The position numbers and the translations under genes are program-made. From NCBI RefSeq assembly GCF_024609245.1, contig NZ_JANJYH010000010.1:1-64000 (forward strand): a DNA stretch of 64,000 nt. Reading direction: 5' to 3'. Origin of the DNA: Haloarchaeobius sp. FL176 (GTDB lineage Archaea > Halobacteriota > Halobacteria > Halobacteriales > Natrialbaceae). The notes below the pieces were generated by a model. It ran no database searches, was not told the origin of the DNA, and saw nothing but the letters and a program-made list of their open reading frames with translations. This document shows, one piece after another, positions 42,476-51,440 of the stretch (positions within the stretch are counted from its first letter, which is position 1; every line of letters begins with the position of its first letter).

Positions 42476-43477
42476 ATGGCACTCTCAGCACGTCCGACCA
42501 GCAGCAGCGCCGGCAAGATTGCGGAAGCACGGCAGGCCGACCACGTGGCGTTCCTCCACCGCGTTCCCTTCGCACTGGACGCGTTCCGTCTTGGCTTTCT
42601 CACAGGCTTTCGTGAGGACTGTACCTACCAACAGCACCAGTATACGAACCTTGAGCTTCCGGTCGGGATGCTCGACAACGACTTTCGCAATCCCGACCTC
42701 GAACGGTACATCGAGCGCTTCTTCGAGTGCGAACCGCGGGTGGGCGTGATTGGTGACGCCTACGACGTCGACGACGTCAACGAGTACGTTGCCGCGGCGC
42801 GCGAAATTCAGAGCAGCTACCCCCAGGCAGACCTCGTCATCGTGCCGAAGTGCCGGGCTGCGATTCACGCGGTTCCCGACAACCTCGTCCTTGGCTACTC
42901 ACGCGGCTACGCTGACCGACTCGCCCACGAGTTCTCCGACCCCGTGGACTGGCGTGGCCGTCACGTCCATATCCTCGGTGGGAGCCCACCCAAGCAACTC
43001 AGCGTGATCGACCAGCTCACCTGTCCGACACTGGCGGGCAACCCACCAGCCGATATCGTCGGCCTCGACTGGAACGGTGTACATTTCGGAGCACAGTTCG
43101 GCGAGTTCTGGACGCCGGATGGCTGGGACGATAGCGGTCGCGACGCCGACCACGTCACGGTTCGCAAGACCGTGCGCCACGGCCTCGCCAGGATTCGTGA
43201 GTTCTGGCAGGCACACGGCGTCTGGCCCGAGTCGACACCCCAAAAGGACGGCATCGGACTTTCGTATCGCGGTCCATCACCGAGCGATCTCGAGAGCGCG
43301 GCGTGTACTGAGTGTAGCGCGAACGTGTGGACGACCGAGCGCGGTCCCTACGTCGCCGAGTACGACACAGGCGACATCTGTGGGTATTGCAGCTACGACT
43401 GCTACCTCTCACACCGACACCGGAACAACCTCGAGGAACTCGCCGGCGAGCAGAGCGTATCCTTCCCGCCGGCGTGA
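42476..43477 (+). CDS. DUF6610-like protein
   Basis: This 333-residue protein has a barrel-like middle (PRVGVIGDAYDVDDVNEYVA, ADLVIVPKC, LVLGYSRGYAD, HVHILGGSPPKQL) and a C-terminal zinc motif (CTECS, CGYCSYDCY). The middle resembles tRNA-guanine transglycosylase-type barrels, which suggests binding of a base or nucleotide; key catalytic residues cannot be confirmed by eye. It matches a haloarchaeal family listed as DUF6610. It is preceded by leader hairpin 6. Confidence 0.6.
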   Translation: MALSARPTSSSAGKIAEARQADHVAFLHRVPFALDAFRLGFLTGFREDCTYQQHQYTNLELPVGMLDNDFRNPDLERYIERFFECEPRVGVIGDAYDVDDVNEYVAAAREIQSSYPQADLVIVPKCRAAIHAVPDNLVLGYSRGYADRLAHEFSDPVDWRGRHVHILGGSPPKQLSVIDQLTCPTLAGNPPADIVGLDWNGVHFGAQFGEFWTPDGWDDSGRDADHVTVRKTVRHGLARIREFWQAHGVWPESTPQKDGIGLSYRGPSPSDLESAACTECSANVWTTERGPYVAEYDTGDICGYCSYDCYLSHRHRNNLEELAGEQSVSFPPA

Positions 43478-43489
43478 CGCCACAGCGAG

Positions 43490-43515
43490 TTTTTTCTGCG
43501 CCCCGAAGGGTGCAG
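43490..43515 (+). promoter_or_regulatory. T-tract/hairpin leader 7
   Basis: TTTTTT is followed by CTGCGCCC-CGAA-GGGTGCAG, an 8-bp stem with one G-T pair and a CGAA tetraloop. It lies 19 nt before the ArdC-like fragment, so the module outlived the gene it served. Confidence 0.55.
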
Positions 43516-43534
43516 CGCGGTTCAGGTAAAAACA

Positions 43535-43729
43535 ATGGCTACGACCAGTGGCTCGTCGGTTTCGTTCGAGGAGACCGATCCACGACGCGACCAGATGCAC
43601 AGTACCATCGAACAGTGGGTTGACGACCTCGTCGCCAGCGTCGACGACGCCCAGGCTAGCGAGGAGTTCCAAGAGTGGCTCGACGACGAGTCGGCGGAGA
43701 CAGGAGGCGAGTGTGGGCCTCTCCGATGA
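43535..43729 (+). pseudogene. N-terminal fragment of an ArdC-like gene
   Basis: The text SVSFEETDPRRDQMHSTIEQ, followed by WVDDLVASVDDAQASEEFQEW, is the usual opening of haloarchaeal ArdC-like single-strand-DNA-binding antirestriction proteins. Homology stops after about 50 codons, and the sequence joins the primase-like remnant directly. The short frame ends at 43729. The rest of the gene, several hundred codons, is missing. Confidence 0.6.
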
Positions 43730-44169
43730 AGAATTGCTTCAGAAGGCGCAGAGCGCCAGCAACGGCGATAAGTTCGAGCGACTGTGGCGCGGGCGAGCGC
43801 AGGCTACGAGAGCCAGTCCGAAGCCGACATGGCGCTGTGTTGTTTGCTGGCGTTCTTGACCGGTGGAGACAGAGCTCGGATGGACGAGTTGTTCCGTCGG
43901 TCCGGGCTCATCCGTGAGAGATGGGATGAGGTACACTACGCCAAGGGGCCGACCTATGGCCAGAAGACGAGCGAGCGAGCAATCTCAAGTACCAGCAAGT
44001 TCTACGAGCCTGAGTCTGGTTCGGGTTCTGAAAAAAGAGGTCTGTGGACACAGACTCGGAGGAGTCACATGAGTCGAAGCACCACTCGGATTGTAGTGAG
44101 GCTCATCTGGAAGAGAGGAATCGTTTGTTAGCCGACCATGTCGATAAATTAGAAGAGAAGGCCGAGTAG
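43719..44169 (+). pseudogene. Frameshifted remnant of the primase-like gene
   Basis: The frame at 43719 reads LSDEELLQKAQSASNGDKFE and matches DLEDEELLEKARNASNGSKF in the intact gene at 27869. A frameshift near 43795 moves the text to another frame: SEADMALCCLLAFLTGGDRA, then WDEVHYAKGPTYGQKTSERA. A third frame near 44130 ends LLADHVDKLEEKAE, the coiled-coil part. The N-terminal prim-pol half is missing. Confidence 0.7.
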
Positions 44170-44598
44170 AAAAATAATCGGGTTAAAGAGCTCGAGAGGG
44201 CTGTAGAAAAGCTCCAGACGCAATAACACTTGAGGTTGTGAGAACTATTGAACGTCAACCCCACGCGTACTACTTTCGGAGAGCGTTCTGGGTCAGTCAA
44301 CCGAATACCTGTGCTTCTTGAGCTCAGCTTTCGCAATCTGTCGTTTGGACTCTGATTCGTGGTGTTCGGCTACCTGACAGAGATGCTGGCGAGCCTCTTC
44401 AGACTCGAGACCGAAGCTCGGATTCTACGGACCAGGTATTTGAGGCACGCGCAGCGTCGATGTATCCGCCCTGGGAGTGTGGTAGATCGCAGCATCTAAT
44501 AAATAAGTAATTAATTTCGATAATATATTTTTGTTATTGTATTACAACAATATCGCCTGCATAAACTATTTGTAATTGCAATCGGTGAGAACCAATCG
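44170..44598. other. Gene-free gap with a minus-strand remnant
   Basis: On the minus strand, 44424 down to 44293, an open frame reads NPSFGLESEEARQHLCQVAE, then HHESESKRQIAKAELKKHRY and stops; it has no start and looks like the tail of a lost gene. From about 44495 the DNA becomes very AT-rich (AATTTCGATAATATATTTTT), leading into the protease island. Confidence 0.35.
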
Positions 44599-45294
44599 AT
44601 GCCAACAGTAGAAGTCAACGTGTATCAGACTGAGGAATTAAATAGTGCCCACCCTGGTCTTAATCACGAAATCGCTGACTTAATTCGCGATACATTCTCG
44701 GAATGGCCTTCAATGTCTTACTTTGTTTCAGCAGATTACCACAATCCGGATCCACCTAGCGAAATAGTTGAACATAGTGGATCCGGACCTATTTGCTATA
44801 GTGAAAGCGGGGCCTGGGACGATTTAGTTGAATGGTGGAGATATTACGGGACTGAGTCCTGTCTGACCAACCCAGCACCGACCTCAAATATCTTGCTAAC
44901 GCATGGTGATGGACGTGGACCCTACATTGGTAAAGGCGATTACAAAGGACAGTACTGTGTAGTGGAAGCAGGACCCCTAACTGCTGAGAAAGGCTTTGGG
45001 GATTGGACATACGACGGGACACGTATTAGCTCAGATTATCAATTCGAATACGCTGTAGTTGCCGTCCACGAGATGGGGCATAATCTTGGAATGCTACATA
45101 AAGACGGACGGGTTGACGGGAGTGCCAGCAATTCAATTTTGACTACACCAATGACGAACTTCTACGGTGATAATGCGATTGATGAGGGATGGAATCTGAC
45201 TTGTGATGATAACTTGCCGGACAGTTCTGATGGAGAATTCAAGTCCTGGAATATTTTCTCCGAATGTGAACGAGGTGTTGCTTACTTTGACTAG
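44599..45294 (+). CDS. Metzincin-type zinc metalloprotease
   Basis: This 231-residue protein contains HEMGHNLGMLH at 157-167, the full HExxHxxGxxH zinc site of metzincins, with a possible Met-turn at M185 (PMTN). The fold before it includes a beta-rich half with EVNVYQTEEL at the very start. Six cysteines suggest disulfides and thus an extracellular life, but no signal peptide is visible at this ATG. The gene is AT-richer than the backbone, a sign of transfer. It overlaps a twin-arginine protein gene. Confidence 0.7.
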   Translation: MPTVEVNVYQTEELNSAHPGLNHEIADLIRDTFSEWPSMSYFVSADYHNPDPPSEIVEHSGSGPICYSESGAWDDLVEWWRYYGTESCLTNPAPTSNILLTHGDGRGPYIGKGDYKGQYCVVEAGPLTAEKGFGDWTYDGTRISSDYQFEYAVVAVHEMGHNLGMLHKDGRVDGSASNSILTTPMTNFYGDNAIDEGWNLTCDDNLPDSSDGEFKSWNIFSECERGVAYFD

Positions 45295-45676
45295 TGAAAC
45301 TAACCTTAACCGAAGAAACCTCCTCAAGACTGCTATTACAGCGGGAGCAATCGGCTCAGTCAATAGTGTGGTAGGTAGCCCGAACAAGATACAGAGTGAA
45401 CCGTATTATCGTTTGTCGGTGGACGAGCTCTCATCTAATGTGAGAGCCTCTATGTTTTCATCAAAGCGCGTCTCTGAAGAGACAATCCGGCAACGAATAG
45501 GTGTGGTTGATTTTCTTGACTTAACTGTGAACGAGCAAAATCTCTTACGCAGATTGATTGCAGAGGATGGTGATTACATCTATTTCAGTGAGAGTCCGCC
45601 AGCCGGTATTCGAGAAAACCGGATATTGAGGTTGAATGGCGATGAGTACAGGATAAACTTGGTAGCGTATAGATAG
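45275..45676 (+). CDS. Twin-arginine-exported small protein
   Basis: A GTG at 45275 gives a 133-residue protein with the twin-arginine signal NLNRRNLLKTAITAGAIGSV; TTG at 45287 is an alternative. The gene overlaps the metalloprotease stop. The mature part is helical then beta-rich (LRLNGDEYRINLVAYR). No family was recognised. Co-transcription with a protease suggests a propeptide, inhibitor or chaperone role, which is only inferred. Confidence 0.5.
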   Translation: MLLTLTSETNLNRRNLLKTAITAGAIGSVNSVVGSPNKIQSEPYYRLSVDELSSNVRASMFSSKRVSEETIRQRIGVVDFLDLTVNEQNLLRRLIAEDGDYIYFSESPPAGIRENRILRLNGDEYRINLVAYR

Positions 45677-45678
45677 GC

Positions 45679-46146
45679 TTAGCTGAATACAACATCAGAG
45701 GCCGCCAATCTCACAATATTATAATATCCACCGGCAGCATGAATTGAAGTCGTGTCCGGGCCATGATTATTTTCATCTCTATATGGCTCGAGGGCAAGAT
45801 TGTCTATTTCTCTCAGAAAGTCCATAAATGGAACTTCGTTTGAACACGATTTTGCAATACCATTTTCAACGGAATATCGGACTAATAACTTAGAATGGTC
45901 TGTTAATTCATTATAGTCTACCACAGCAACTGAATCCCCGACATCCTCGTTTCTCCCGGAAAGGCTCAAGTAGCCCGCGGCATAACCGATTTCACAGTCA
46001 TTGTCCTCCGAAAGCCACTCAGGAGGATCATTGACAGTCTCAAGTGAACTTGATCTACTCTCTGATAAGCATCCACTTGTCAATATCAAAAGAGAGCTTG
46101 ACGCTGCCAATAGGGATCTCCGATGCATATTGGTATGTTTGGCCAT
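45679..46146 (-). CDS. Secreted lipoprotein of the metalloprotease island
   Basis: The start at 46146 (MAKHTNMHRRSLLAASSSLL) is chosen because it leads cleanly into the signal; the ATG at 46128 is an alternative. The lipobox is LTSGC. The mature domain is small and acidic (SEDNDCEIGYAAGYLSLSGR) with two further cysteines. No family was recognised. It converges with the small exported protein, ending 2 nt after it, and shares the AT-rich base content of this island. Confidence 0.55.
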   Translation of the reverse strand: MAKHTNMHRRSLLAASSSLLILTSGCLSESRSSSLETVNDPPEWLSEDNDCEIGYAAGYLSLSGRNEDVGDSVAVVDYNELTDHSKLLVRYSVENGIAKSCSNEVPFMDFLREIDNLALEPYRDENNHGPDTTSIHAAGGYYNIVRLAASDVVFS

Positions 46147-46189
46147 CGTGCAATGAAAATATACGGGAACATAAAGGCTATTTTTCACC

Positions 46190-46745
46190 CTAACCCATCA
46201 TTTTCCAGAAAAGTTTCGGAACTCGCGAACACTCTGAAATCCACTACTTGTGGCCGGGAGGCCATCCGGTCAAAGAGCACCTCCATAGCGGCTCAGTAGT
46301 TTGTGGAAGCCGTCGCTCCGGACAGTAGTCGAACGGGCGACGTTAACAACCGGCTGGTCGTCAACGAGAACGCACAGTCGCAGGGTAACCTCGAGTTTGG
46401 GGAACCAATTATAGTAACCTGAGGGTCCTTTCTTAAGAATCTCGTGGACTCCAGTTTGGTGACCGGCGGCTTGGGAGATCGCTTAGAATGACCTGAACTC
46501 GACAGTATACGTGTTCATAGAACCTCGGGAAAATCAGGTAATTGACCTGTCCGTAGAAGCCCATCATTCGTAGATAGAATCACCGGATGCCGGTTCGACC
46601 GTAGTTCGTCCATTTCGACACTGTCTATCTGATTTCCGCAATTTCGAGGGCCTCGGTAAACGAGTCGAATCGGCGGTAGTAGGTCACGGGAGCAGGAAGA
46701 TCATCGTATTCGGAAAGATCGCTCACAAGTTTCCAGTCGCACCTG
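46190..46745. other. Gene-free gap with decayed minus-strand text
   Basis: On the minus strand from 46726 to 46625 the text SDLSEYDDLPAPVTYYRRFD, followed by SFTEALEIAEI, looks like one homing-endonuclease-associated repeat. Further along (about 46500-46230) there is KKGPSGYYNWFPKLEVTLRL in a frame without a start. Stops and frame changes are frequent. I see no intact gene in these 556 bases. Confidence 0.35.
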
Positions 46746-46776
46746 GTTAACCAACAGCCGTGGCATATTGGTTAAC
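46746..46776. repeat. TTAACCAAC inverted repeat, copy C
   Basis: GTTAACCAA and TTGGTTAAC (9-bp arms) face each other across 13 nt. It lies about 90 nt before the metallo-beta-lactamase-fold gene and is the only copy without a clear T-tract/hairpin after it. Confidence 0.7.
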
Positions 46777-46867
46777 AGCCTCGAACCCTTGGCATTCACC
46801 AAGCGCAGACCATTTCGCGGCTGCAGCCAGGGGCATGCTTTTGCGACTCGGGCAGAAGCATGTCACC

Positions 46868-48271
46868 ATGCGCGCTTCACGCCGGGGTATCGGCCTAGTC
46901 ATCGTCTGTGTGGTCACCCTGGCCGGGTGTGCTGCCCCCACCGACCTGGGAGTGACACCGACCGACAGTCCGACTGAGGGAGTGACGCCCGTCGGTGAGG
47001 CTACCGCGGTGACGGCGAACGGGACCCTAGAGGTCCACTTCATCAACGTCGGGCAGTCGGATAGCATCCTACTGATTACGCCGGCTGGGGAGACGATGCT
47101 CATCGATTCGGGCAACTGGCCCCAGGAGGGCGAGTACGTTATCAACTACCTCCAGGAGATCGGCGTCGGGCGCATCGACCACCTCGTGACCTCGCACGCC
47201 GACGCGGACCACATCGGCGGCCACGCCGCCGTCATCGAGTACTTCGAGACGCAGGGCGAGGGTGTCGGTGCCGTCTACGATCCCGGCCTGGCGTCGAGTT
47301 CGAACACCTACAGTCGGTATCTGGACGCCGTCGAGGAGTACGACGTGCCGCTCTACCAGACCCGCGAAGGCGCACAGATGCCCGTGGAGGCCGTCGACGT
47401 CTCCGTGCTCGGGCCGCCCCAGGATCTCCTCGCGAACGACCAGCGCAACGAGAACAGTCTCGTGCTCCGGGTGACCCACGGCGAGACCAGCTTCCTGTTC
47501 ACCGGCGATGCCGAAGTCGAGGGTGAGTCCGCGCTCGTCGAGGAGTACGGCAGCCAGCTCGATTCGACCGTGTTCAAAGCCGGCCACCACGGCAGTCGGT
47601 CCAGCTCTCGGTCGAGCCTCCTCGACGCCGTCCAGCCACAGGTCGTCGTGGTCACCAGCGCGTACGACTCCCAGTACGGCCACCCCCACGAGGAAGCTCT
47701 GCAACGGTTCGCCAGCCGCTCGATCCCGACCTACTGGACTGCGACCCACGGGAACGTCGTGGTGTACAGCAACGGGAGCGCGGTCAGTATCGCGACCCAA
47801 GACGAGGCACCGACCGACCCGACATCGCTCCGGTCCGGAGATCCGGTCGAACCAGGGACCTACAGCGGGGCAGGCGTCCGTGAGACGATCGTGGGGACCA
47901 GATCAGTTGCACCCACGACAGACGTCGCGACCGACGGTGGCGGCGAGCTCTCGCTTGTGGACATCAACGCTGATGCCGAGGGCAACGACAACGAGAACCT
48001 CAACGACGAGTACGTCGTGCTCGAGAACACCGGCGAGTCGACACTCGACCTGAGTGGTTGGGAGCTCGTCGACGAGGCCGGGAAGACGTTCGAGTTCCCC
48101 GACGGCTTCACGCTGGCGCCCGGCGAACGTGTGACCATCCACAGCGGGAGTGGGACTGATTCAGCGACCGACCTGTACTGGGGGCAGGAGACTGCTGTGT
48201 GGAATAACGGCGGCGATACCGTGACCGTGCGTACTGACGATGGGACTGTCGTCATCGAGGAGAGCTACTGA
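46868..48271 (+). CDS. ComEC-like metallo-beta-lactamase lipoprotein with lamin-tail domain
   Basis: The ATG at 46868 gives a signal with a lipobox (VVTLAGC, Cys21); the frame is open further upstream. The 467-residue protein has a metallo-beta-lactamase domain (HFINVGQSDSILLI, then SHADADHIGGH with H110, D112, D114 and H115, and later FKAGHHGSRSS) like the nuclease-like part of ComEC. The last about 110 residues form a lamin-tail-type beta sandwich (YVVLENTGESTLDLSGWELV). It is probably an exported nuclease or phosphoesterase. It is coupled to the DUF3006 gene (TGATG). Confidence 0.75.
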   Translation: MRASRRGIGLVIVCVVTLAGCAAPTDLGVTPTDSPTEGVTPVGEATAVTANGTLEVHFINVGQSDSILLITPAGETMLIDSGNWPQEGEYVINYLQEIGVGRIDHLVTSHADADHIGGHAAVIEYFETQGEGVGAVYDPGLASSSNTYSRYLDAVEEYDVPLYQTREGAQMPVEAVDVSVLGPPQDLLANDQRNENSLVLRVTHGETSFLFTGDAEVEGESALVEEYGSQLDSTVFKAGHHGSRSSSRSSLLDAVQPQVVVVTSAYDSQYGHPHEEALQRFASRSIPTYWTATHGNVVVYSNGSAVSIATQDEAPTDPTSLRSGDPVEPGTYSGAGVRETIVGTRSVAPTTDVATDGGGELSLVDINADAEGNDNENLNDEYVVLENTGESTLDLSGWELVDEAGKTFEFPDGFTLAPGERVTIHSGSGTDSATDLYWGQETAVWNNGGDTVTVRTDDGTVVIEESY

Positions 48272-48552
48272 TGCCTGAAACCTACACCGCCGTCCTCGAC
48301 CGCTTTGAGGAATCGACTGCCGTCCTGCTGCTCGAGCAAGACGGTGCACAGGTGGACGAGATCACCGTGGCGCGTGGCATGCTCCCGAAAGCTGGCCGCC
48401 ACCAAGACGCCATCTTCGAGCTCGAGATCTCGGACGAGACGGTCGCGCTTCGCTATCAAAAACAGGACACAGAGCAGCGCCGTACCGATGCCCAATCACG
48501 ATTCGACAGCCTATCGAGCGAGTTACCGGACGAGCGGCCGGGAGCGGAGTGA
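48271..48552 (+). CDS. DUF3006-like protein
   Basis: This 93-residue protein overlaps the stop of the preceding gene by one base. It opens YTAVLDRFEESTAVLLLEQD, followed by ITVARGMLPKAGRHQDAIF, the pattern of DUF3006, a small beta-barrel often encoded next to ComEC-like metallo-beta-lactamase proteins in bacteria and archaea. That conserved pairing supports a joint role, but the biochemical task is not known. Confidence 0.7.
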   Translation: MPETYTAVLDRFEESTAVLLLEQDGAQVDEITVARGMLPKAGRHQDAIFELEISDETVALRYQKQDTEQRRTDAQSRFDSLSSELPDERPGAE

Positions 48553-48580
48553 CCGAGAGGCCCGTTCGGTTCGACTGAGC

Positions 48581-48606
48581 GTTTGTTTAGCCCCGAAGAT
48601 TGGGGA
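48581..48606 (+). promoter_or_regulatory. T-tract/hairpin leader 8 (variant)
   Basis: GTTTGTTT is followed by CCCC-GAAGATT-GGGG (48591-48605). The layout matches the others, but the GGGTG word is absent. It lies about 170 nt before HTH-II. Confidence 0.35.
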
Positions 48607-48776
48607 CTGACGATATGGGACCTCACAGCGAGACCAAGCAAGTCAGTTGGTACTGTTATCTGACCAGCTCAGCGTCGCAATTGGGCCCTCACCACGACGG
48701 AAGTTCTATTAGTCATCATCGCGTTAGCGATAATCAAGACCGAGTTCAGCGCTCCGGGAAAGGGTGGCAACTACAG

Positions 48777-49454
48777 ATGGAAGACGTGATCGATGCGACG
48801 GCTGCGAAAATCGTCTTGGCAGCGAAGCGTGGCGACTCAATCAACCGTGTCGCGAACAAGATAGGGAAATCGTACTCGTGGACGTACGACTGGGTCGAAC
48901 GATTGGAAGCCGCCGATATTATCTCGAATACCGACACTGGAATCCAGGTCGTCGACCACGGGATGCGACAGCAGTACGCCGAGATGATGGCCGCGGTGTA
49001 CAGCCGGGATACCATCTCTCAAGAAGATGCCTACATCATCCCGCACTTCGCCGGCATGGAGTTCGCGTACACAGAGATCGATGCCGCGTACGTCTGGACG
49101 CACGGCGGGTACCAGATCGCCCGCAGTCACGACGACTATCCCGTCTTCATCCAGGTCCACGATCAGGACATCGAACGCTGGATTGCGTTCTTCGAACAGT
49201 ATGGAATCGAGACGACGATCAACGAGCGTCCGGACGTCAGCGACGTCGACGGGAACGTGCACTACGTGCTGTTCCCGCAACCCGATCGGTTCGAGGTTGA
49301 GTGGGTGGACGGGAATCCAGTCGTCCCCTTAGAGACTGCAGTCGATCAAATGATGGAGAACCGGCCAGCGTACGAACCCGCGTTGGAAATCATCGCCACC
49401 GAATACGACGTCGACGTCGATGCCTCGCACCACAGTGCGATGGATGCGGACTAG
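48777..49454 (+). CDS. HTH protein of HTH/nucleotidyltransferase pair II
   Basis: The ATG at 48777 matches the start of its paralogue at 40636, although the frame is open to 48600. The 225-residue protein has a winged helix (DSINRVANKIGKSYSWTYDW, then VERLEAADIISNTDTG) and the shared C-terminal domain (FAYTEIDAAYVWTHGGYQIA). ATCGC-GTTA-GCGAT lies about 46-60 nt upstream as a possible operator. The nucleotidyltransferase gene follows 13 nt later. It is likely the antitoxin and repressor of the pair. Confidence 0.7.
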   Translation: MEDVIDATAAKIVLAAKRGDSINRVANKIGKSYSWTYDWVERLEAADIISNTDTGIQVVDHGMRQQYAEMMAAVYSRDTISQEDAYIIPHFAGMEFAYTEIDAAYVWTHGGYQIARSHDDYPVFIQVHDQDIERWIAFFEQYGIETTINERPDVSDVDGNVHYVLFPQPDRFEVEWVDGNPVVPLETAVDQMMENRPAYEPALEIIATEYDVDVDASHHSAMDAD

Positions 49455-49467
49455 CAACTACTCTCGA

Positions 49468-50157
49468 ATGAGCCTTCCTGAACGTCAATCCGAACTCATC
49501 GACACGCATCGTGCAGTCCAGAGTGCCGGACTCCCGTATGTCCTCGTCGGCGGCTGGGCTGTGTCCGCCTTCCAGACGCGGTTCACAACCGACATCGACA
49601 CCGTAATCCCGGCCACCGCGCTGGACGACTACGACACCCTGCTCCACGAGCTTGGATACGAGAAGGAGTTCGAGAAAGACGTCTCGAACGAGTACAAGGG
49701 GCGAATGATCCAGTACCAGAAGCCAGTTGGCGAGAATGCCGTGACCTTCGAAGCCCTCGTCGACGCGATGCGGTGCCGACAGACCGACGCCGAATGGTCG
49801 TATCGCTACCTCCACGAGCATAGCACCATCCAGTCCATCGATGTGGCGGACGACTTGGACGGCCGTATCCCGGAACCAGCGCTCCTGTTCGCGATGAAAC
49901 TACACAGTGGCCGGCTGGCGGATACCCGCGATCTCGTCGTCATCAGCACTCGGGCGGAGTTCAACCGGATCGAACGGCATCTCCACCGTGGAAATCCCGA
50001 GGAACTCGACGGGCAAATAGAGGTCGTCCTCGACCGGCTCCAGCAGGACGGGTTCGCAGACTCGTTCAAGGGTGTGTTCCAGCAAAAGGATCTCCCTGCT
50101 GATGCCGTCGACGATCTTATCACGTTCTTGCGTACACAGCGGGAGCAGCTTCACTAA
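49468..50157 (+). CDS. Nucleotidyltransferase of pair II, toxin candidate
   Basis: This 229-residue protein is a paralogue of the one at 41304. The catalytic region reads VLVGGWAVSAFQTRFTTDID, with the Gly-Gly pair at 28-29 and D42/D44 at the same positions as in copy I. The AMKLHSGRLADTRDLVVIS stretch is also conserved. It is probably an AbiEii/MenT-type nucleotide-adding enzyme held in check by the HTH protein. The two copies differ widely, so they may not cross-neutralise. Confidence 0.75.
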   Translation: MSLPERQSELIDTHRAVQSAGLPYVLVGGWAVSAFQTRFTTDIDTVIPATALDDYDTLLHELGYEKEFEKDVSNEYKGRMIQYQKPVGENAVTFEALVDAMRCRQTDAEWSYRYLHEHSTIQSIDVADDLDGRIPEPALLFAMKLHSGRLADTRDLVVISTRAEFNRIERHLHRGNPEELDGQIEVVLDRLQQDGFADSFKGVFQQKDLPADAVDDLITFLRTQREQLH

Positions 50158-50459
50158 GACGACAATACGCTGGGCTCTCACCGAATCGACTATGTGACGA
50201 AGGGAGTCGCTCTCCGAAAGCCCTCGGCCGCTCGGCATCCCGCAACCCGCGCTGCGCTCCTCGTGCCTGCGGTGCTTCCGGGGTCGGGGGACGACCGAGA
50301 CGGCCTCGCCCTTTCTGAGTCCGCCAGGACGGTAGATGGCCCACCGAGCGAGGTAGCCGGCTGAACAGGTGTGTCTGGCCAGTCGGTGTTGCAGAAAACC
50401 GCGAGTGGAGTCGCGGTTGTGGACGCTCAGTGAGCGCCTTCGGAATCAGGTCGATTCCA
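50158..50459. other. GC-rich leader before RPA-II
   Basis: No gene is evident in these 302 bases. At 50397-50418 AACCGCGA and TCGCGGTT form a perfect 8-bp stem around GTGGAG, and the word GTGAGCGCCTTCGGA follows, shared with the leader of RPA-I at about 31550. The region is the counterpart of the GC-rich zone at 30555-31579. Confidence 0.45.
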
Positions 50460-51440
50460 ATGTCTAGTAGAAACACGATCCGTGATGAAGGTTCGGACGT
50501 ACAGGCGACTGAACAGTTGACCCTCGAAGACGCGATCGAGGACGACGACGAACTGCTCGCGGAAGCGGCGTGTGGGGAACACGCACCTGAGCTGCGACCC
50601 ACGGTGGAGCTCGAGAAGCAGGGTCGAATCGACTACGACTGGAGCCGGAAGGCGAATCTGGACCACCCGTACGGGACGACGCTCGAAGCGGAGGAACGGC
50701 GGCTGGCCGAAGAGCGAGAGAACGCACTAGCGGCCGAAGAGGCTGGCATCGATCGGGAGCGGTCGTGTAGGGTGCAGACCGAGCGGGAGTCCAACGAGCA
50801 GGTTCGTGACTTCAGAGAGCGTGGCGTGCTCGGGAGCGGTGGCGACCCCGACGTCGACCCGCGTGAACAACTCGATGCGGATACCCTGGGCGAGCTGAAC
50901 CGATACGGGATGCAGCTGGCGGAGCGCTTCCGGGGGCCATCCCAGGGAGCCTACGCGAAGCAACTCGCGGAGAAGGTCGCGTGCCAGGACATGGGGTTGA
51001 CGGCGGCCGCCCTGCAGACGAACGAGGAGGTGGCGAAGGGCACCGATGCGATTCAGCTCATCGCGACCCTCGAAGAGTGGATGGGCCACCCCAAGTACGC
51101 CATCCAGGCGAACGTGGAAGCCGAAGTCAGAATGCTCTACCAGCCGGCGGCGGTCAACCAGCAACAGGTCGGCGTGCTCGACGATGGCTCGGCGACGGCG
51201 AAGCTGACCATCTGGAAGCGCTCCCGGATTGGGACGGTGCTCCGCGAGGGTGACCGTGTGAGGCTGCTGAACTGCGAGGTCGGCTAGTACGGTGGCGAAC
51301 CAACGTTGGCACTCACGTCGGAGTCGGAGGTACGAGTGCTCAAACGTGGTGACGGTCCAAGCCTGCGAAACGGGACGGTGACCCACGCGGACTTCAGCAA
51401 GGGGTCGACTGAGCAACGCCTGGACGTGTTCCGGGACTGA
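50460..51440 (+). pseudogene. RPA-like protein, copy II, interrupted by an in-frame TAG
   Basis: The frame from 50460 gives an RPA-like protein with an acidic helical N-terminal part and an OB fold (VEAEVRMLYQPAAVNQQQVG, then SATAKLTIWKRSR). It stops at a TAG at 51285-51287. After the TAG the same frame continues YGGEPTLALTSESEVRVLKR for 50 codons to TGA at 51440. In an ungapped alignment with copy I the TAG stands where copy I has Trp (RNWYEGRVSVALT against VG*YGGEPTLALT), so a TGG to TAG change explains it. The truncated 275-residue form may still bind DNA weakly. Confidence 0.7.

Noticed and set aside
51285-51287. TAG as a pyrrolysine codon
   Set aside because: The paralogue has Trp at this place and no pyl genes are in the window; a point mutation is simpler.
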